Source: Chromera velia (taxonomy: Eukaryota > Sar > Chromeraceae). Taken from it: a stretch of 22,238 nucleotides of DNA. Position numbers and translations under genes: made by a program. The notes below the pieces were generated by a model. That model made no database searches. It was not told where the DNA came from and saw only the letters and a program-made list of their open reading frames with translations. This document shows positions 19,363 to 22,238 of this stretch, piece by piece. Position 1 is the stretch's first letter; every line of letters starts with the position of its first letter. The stretch is taken from the NCBI GenBank assembly GCA_018398765.1, contig JAHBMJ010002120.1:1-22238 (forward strand), read 5' to 3'.

Positions 19363-20057
19363 TGATGAATTTCTAGCTCACCTAAGCTCAGAGATCCACG
19401 CTTGTGCATATACTCGTAAGTCTGATCTTCCGGAAATGGTCTCGAGTTCACAGATCTCTCTAGTCCGGACCTCGATACACTCTCTCTATCTGTATTTATA
19501 ATTTTCGGTCGATTGGTCGATCGATCGCTCACGTGCACGTCTGCTGTGTCTGTATCTGTCGTATTTCGTGTAATACATTTGTCTGTATATCCCATACATG
19601 ACACGCTCTTTGCTTTTCTGTCCACTGGCATTCAGTTTCTTTCAGTGCTACATTTTCTGTATGCATGTTCATGTGTATATTGCAATTTCCCGCATGCAAC
19701 GCTTCATGCATGTGTTGCTGACATGTACAATTCGCTCGACGGCGCTCGACGGCGTGCGCGGATCGATTTAGACTGGTATGATGCTGCGCGCACCGCGTCT
19801 CTTCTCTCTGACTCTTGATACCTCATCAATCGCATCCTTTTTCTTTTTTTCGTGGAGCGAACCCACTCTTATATATTCATTCATCATTCCTATTCACGAT
19901 CATTCACGTACATGTACCCTCTTGTCTCTTCTGTTCTCTTTTGCCATCTTGCTTTGATTTGAGGTGCTTTCCTGACTATATTTGATCTCCGTTTGAGGTG
20001 CTTCCTTTGAATGTCTGGAGCGTTGACGCAGGCAAACACATGGACGTAGAATGATCT
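19363..20057 (-). repeat. 5' LTR of the copia-type element
   Basis: This is a direct repeat of 11577-12271. It carries TATAAATA on the minus strand at 19493-19500, about 130 bp before the LTR's downstream end, which is a plausible promoter position. A stretch rich in GATC words (GGTCGATTGGTCGATCGATC) sits just upstream of it on the element strand. Confidence 0.92.
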
Positions 20058-20231
20058 AACGGCGTATAAATAGTCTGTAAAGAGTTCTAAAAACCTGTTT
20101 AGAATATGTAAAAAAGCCGGTACCGAAAGTACCGAAAAATTTTGGATCGGGAGGTCGGTATCGGATTTTGGTACTTAGGTTTGTCGGGACTCAACAACTC
20201 TGTCTCTGACCTTTGATACCTCATCATCATA
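20058..20231. other. Unexplained 174-bp stretch between LTR and MITE
   Basis: This has no counterpart in the left arm apart from perhaps its last ten bases. It contains an imperfect inverted pair (AAAGTACCGAAAA and TTTTGGTACTT). Near its end is a 28-bp segment (20202-20229) that resembles an internal part of the LTRs around 12014-12041. It may be the scar of an earlier or partly deleted insertion. No coding frame is seen. Confidence 0.5.
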
Positions 20232-20837
20232 CTCTGCAAAGACCTAGAAATTTAGACAAGAATTTAGAAGAATTTAGAGGAATTTAACTAGGAATCTAAA
20301 GGAATTTAAAAAGAGGAATTTAGAGGAATTTAGCAATTTTTGGAAGTCAATTTCTTGAACTATATAATAAGTTGGAACTTGATATTTATGGTGTGTATAG
20401 GTCTAATATAGGTCTATAAGCACTGTTAATATGAAGTTCCGATTTATTATAGTTCATAAGAAATTGACCTCCAAAGTTTAGAAATTTAGAGGTTTAAACT
20501 AGGCGATGCACAATGATAAAAAAAAAGAAGAAAAATCTTGAGAAGCCTAATCTTTTTTATTTTTTTTATTATTATTATTGGAAGTGCCAAACATATAATA
20601 AAAACCTGGACAAAAACACATCTAACTACAAAACCCACCTTTGCGAAGTTTGCTTGGACCTTTGACCACCAGATAAAAAAAAAAAGAAAAAAAAAAAAAT
20701 TGACCTGTCTATTCTTTTTTTTTTTTTACCACTGTACGTCGTTTAGGGTCCAAATTCCTTTAGATTCCTAGCTAAATTCCTCTAAAATCCTCTAAATTCC
20801 TCTAAATTCCTGTCTAAATTCCTAGGTCTTTGCAGGG
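20232..20837. mobile_element. TA-flanked inverted-repeat element (MITE)
   Basis: This 606-bp element is bounded by TA at 20230-20231 and 20838-20839. Its ends are inverted copies over about 75 bp, starting CTCTGCAAAGACCTAG on the left and CCCTGCAAAGACCTAG read inward from the right. Like 1680-2084 it has a CCCTG(C/T)AAA terminus and many subterminal short words, here GAATTTAGA and its complement. The centre has a second inverted pair built on GGAAGTCAATTTCTT-like text (near 20341 and 20455) and long A and T runs. It lacks a transposase. It is absent from the left arm. Confidence 0.8.
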
Positions 20838-20839
20838 TA

Positions 20840-21470
20840 ACGGTGTAAAAATGATGTTAGCAATGGTCTTGCAGAGTTGAATAAATTACATCCAACTAAT
20901 TGATCAAAAGTTAAAGATTGACTGCATGATCTTGAGACAATTTCTCATTCTGAGTTAACAATTATTCATTGATAATATTCAAATCAAAGTATTTCTAGAA
21001 GTATTTAAAAGTTAGAATCGGCTGATCATTCTTAGGATCATTCTAGCTTTTCAACTTTACTTAACTTGAAAGCCTTCTTTAACTCAATCGAAATTTTAAT
21101 TCGGAAACTTATTTTTTTGTGAAGTAGATATCATTTTTTTAATGGCCTCCATTATCATTATTTTACATTAAATGAACTCATGCTTGACTAGAGTTTACCT
21201 AGGAGTTTACAAAGTACTAGATAAACTAGTAGATACTAGTAGATGAAGTAGTTTTCAAGTAGCTTCAATCTAGATTTCAACTTGGCATTGAACTTGCTAC
21301 ATAAGCTAATAGTACATATACAAACTGCTAGACAACTCGCTAGACAAACTGCTGTAAATTTTAAAATACAATATAATTAATCAATGTGTTCATTTAATTA
21401 CTCGCGGTAAGGTGCATGCATTAATTAGGATTCCAGCGTCTCATATTGCTTGATGTTCGAAAAGGATAAC
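20840..21470. repeat. AT-rich palindrome arm, right, no gene
   Basis: This is the inverted counterpart of 1186-1677 and about 2087-2175. It resumes directly after the MITE with GGTGTAAAAATGATGTTAGC, matching left-arm sequence that on the other side of the insertions continues at 11576. Identity is roughly 80-85%. No coding or RNA feature is seen. Confidence 0.75.
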
Positions 21471-22238
21471 AAGCTATCATCAAGACTCGCGCATTAAGAT
21501 CAGAAACTCTAATCTGCCACAAACCAGTGTTGCACGCCACAAGGGACGGAATCGGAACAGATGAACGACAGACAGACCGATAGGCAGCCCGATGGACCTG
21601 CAGAAATGCAAAGAGTTGACGAAAGCCGGAGCCGCACAAAAGCTGTCGAAGTTACAGCCAACGAGGGCTCTTTAATCGTCCTCCTGCGCATTTTCCACTT
21701 GCATGCCTGGCAATCGGTCACATGCACATTTTCTTTGTTGATTTTCCGTCACTTCAATGAAGCAATTCTTAACCCCTGCTTCCTGTCGGTTCACACAGCG
21801 ATCAGACGCTCCATCAAGCATCGAATCTGATGCATTCAAAGCTCGATCTTTCTCCGTCTGCCTCCGCGACCCTGCAGCTAGCGGCATGCAGACCGCTTGA
21901 GGACACTTCATACACAGACGGCCAAAAGGAACGAGAAGAAAAAGAAAAGATTCGGACGCACACTTGAAAACGGACAAAGATACACAGGTCGCGCGAGAAA
22001 ACAAAAAGAGCGTCTCCGCCCCCTGCACGCCTCACCTGCATGCACTCTCATCTCTCCGACGGAAACGAAACGGAAAGAGACAGCACGAAGCAAGCAGGCC
22101 GCAAGGGGCAGATGACACAAAGAGCCTCAGCACGAAAATGACAAGCAGACCCGATCGATGCAAAGACGAAACAGACCCCGCAGTAGACTCAGCTCCCAGG
22201 AAGGAGACCTGCCGCCGCACAAATCAAAGGAGACACTG
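21471..22238 (-). repeat. Outer inverted-repeat arm, right copy
   Basis: This is the inverted counterpart of 167-936 at about 99% identity, and it continues to the last base of the window, so its true end lies outside. The octamer at 21471-21478 is the empty target site of the hAT-like element. No gene is called, for the same reasons as on the left. Confidence 0.9.

Larger units (their letters stand above)
11577..20057 (-). mobile_element. Degenerate Ty1/copia-type LTR retrotransposon
   Basis: Two 695-bp direct repeats (11577-12271 and 19363-20057) bound an internal region of about 7.1 kb whose coding strand is minus. Domain order from 5' to 3' on that strand is gag, protease, integrase, reverse transcriptase, RNase H. 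Integrase before RT is diagnostic of the Ty1/copia (Pseudoviridae-type) group. By eye the LTRs differ at about 50 of 695 positions, nearly all transitions, so the insertion is old. The coding region has many stops and at least one frameshift, so the copy is not autonomous. It sits in the right palindrome arm only. I found no clear target-site duplication. Confidence 0.93.

Noticed and set aside
1-22238. Whole window as one giant transposon with outer arms as terminal inverted repeats
   Set aside because: Homology between the arms is not confined to the ends but continues through the AT-rich zones and the genes. No transposase other than the inserted retrotransposon is present, and the ends lie outside or at the edge of the window.

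Overview
The window looks like nuclear DNA of a single-celled eukaryote. Genes have short GT-AG introns, coding exons are very rich in C-ending codons, intergenic DNA is AT-rich, and there is a decayed Ty1/copia-type retrotransposon plus MITE-like elements. The two protein-coding genes resemble the cysteine-module oocyst/cyst wall proteins of apicomplexans and relatives. Together this suggests a chromerid-type alveolate (Chromera is my best guess). The organism is inference; no rRNA, tRNA or other diagnostic marker is present.

The layout is one large interrupted palindrome. At the centre (axis near 6750) is a bidirectional promoter region made of two almost identical inverted arms around a 45-bp spacer. 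Two paralogous three-exon genes diverge from it: gene A on the minus strand (3182-6365, 872 aa) and gene B on the plus strand (7136-10533, 953 aa). Both encode secreted proteins with a signal peptide, many short C-P-x-G...C modules, a long Thr/Glu/Val/Tyr-rich cysteine-poor section, more cysteine modules and a basic His/Arg/Lys tail. They differ by whole-module gains (36 aa in exon 2 and 45 aa in exon 3 of gene B).

Inverted homology continues past both genes: about 570 bp of well-conserved 3' flank on each side, then AT-rich DNA that has drifted to roughly 80-85% identity. It ends in an outer arm (167-936 paired with 21471-22238) that is again about 99% identical and probably runs past the right edge. 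The two sides are unequal because the right arm holds about 9.3 kb of insertions: a minus-strand copia-type LTR retrotransposon (11577-20057, two 695-bp LTRs), an unexplained 174-bp stretch and a TA-flanked inverted-repeat element (20232-20837). The left arm holds a hAT-like MITE (937-1177, 8-bp target duplication, empty site preserved in the right arm) and a TA-flanked MITE (1680-2084).

The retrotransposon is dead (eight in-frame stops in pol, one in gag, at least one frameshift, a lost integrase glutamate), but its plan can still be read: gag with an RGG/Gln-rich tail instead of a CCHC knuckle, then protease, integrase, RT (YVDD) and RNase H. Gag and pol lie in different frames, and a candidate 140-nt intron would join them in phase. 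The points most worth a second look are the mosaic identity of the palindrome (conversion-like tracts with sharp edges), the module turnover between the paralogues, and the possible gag-pol intron.
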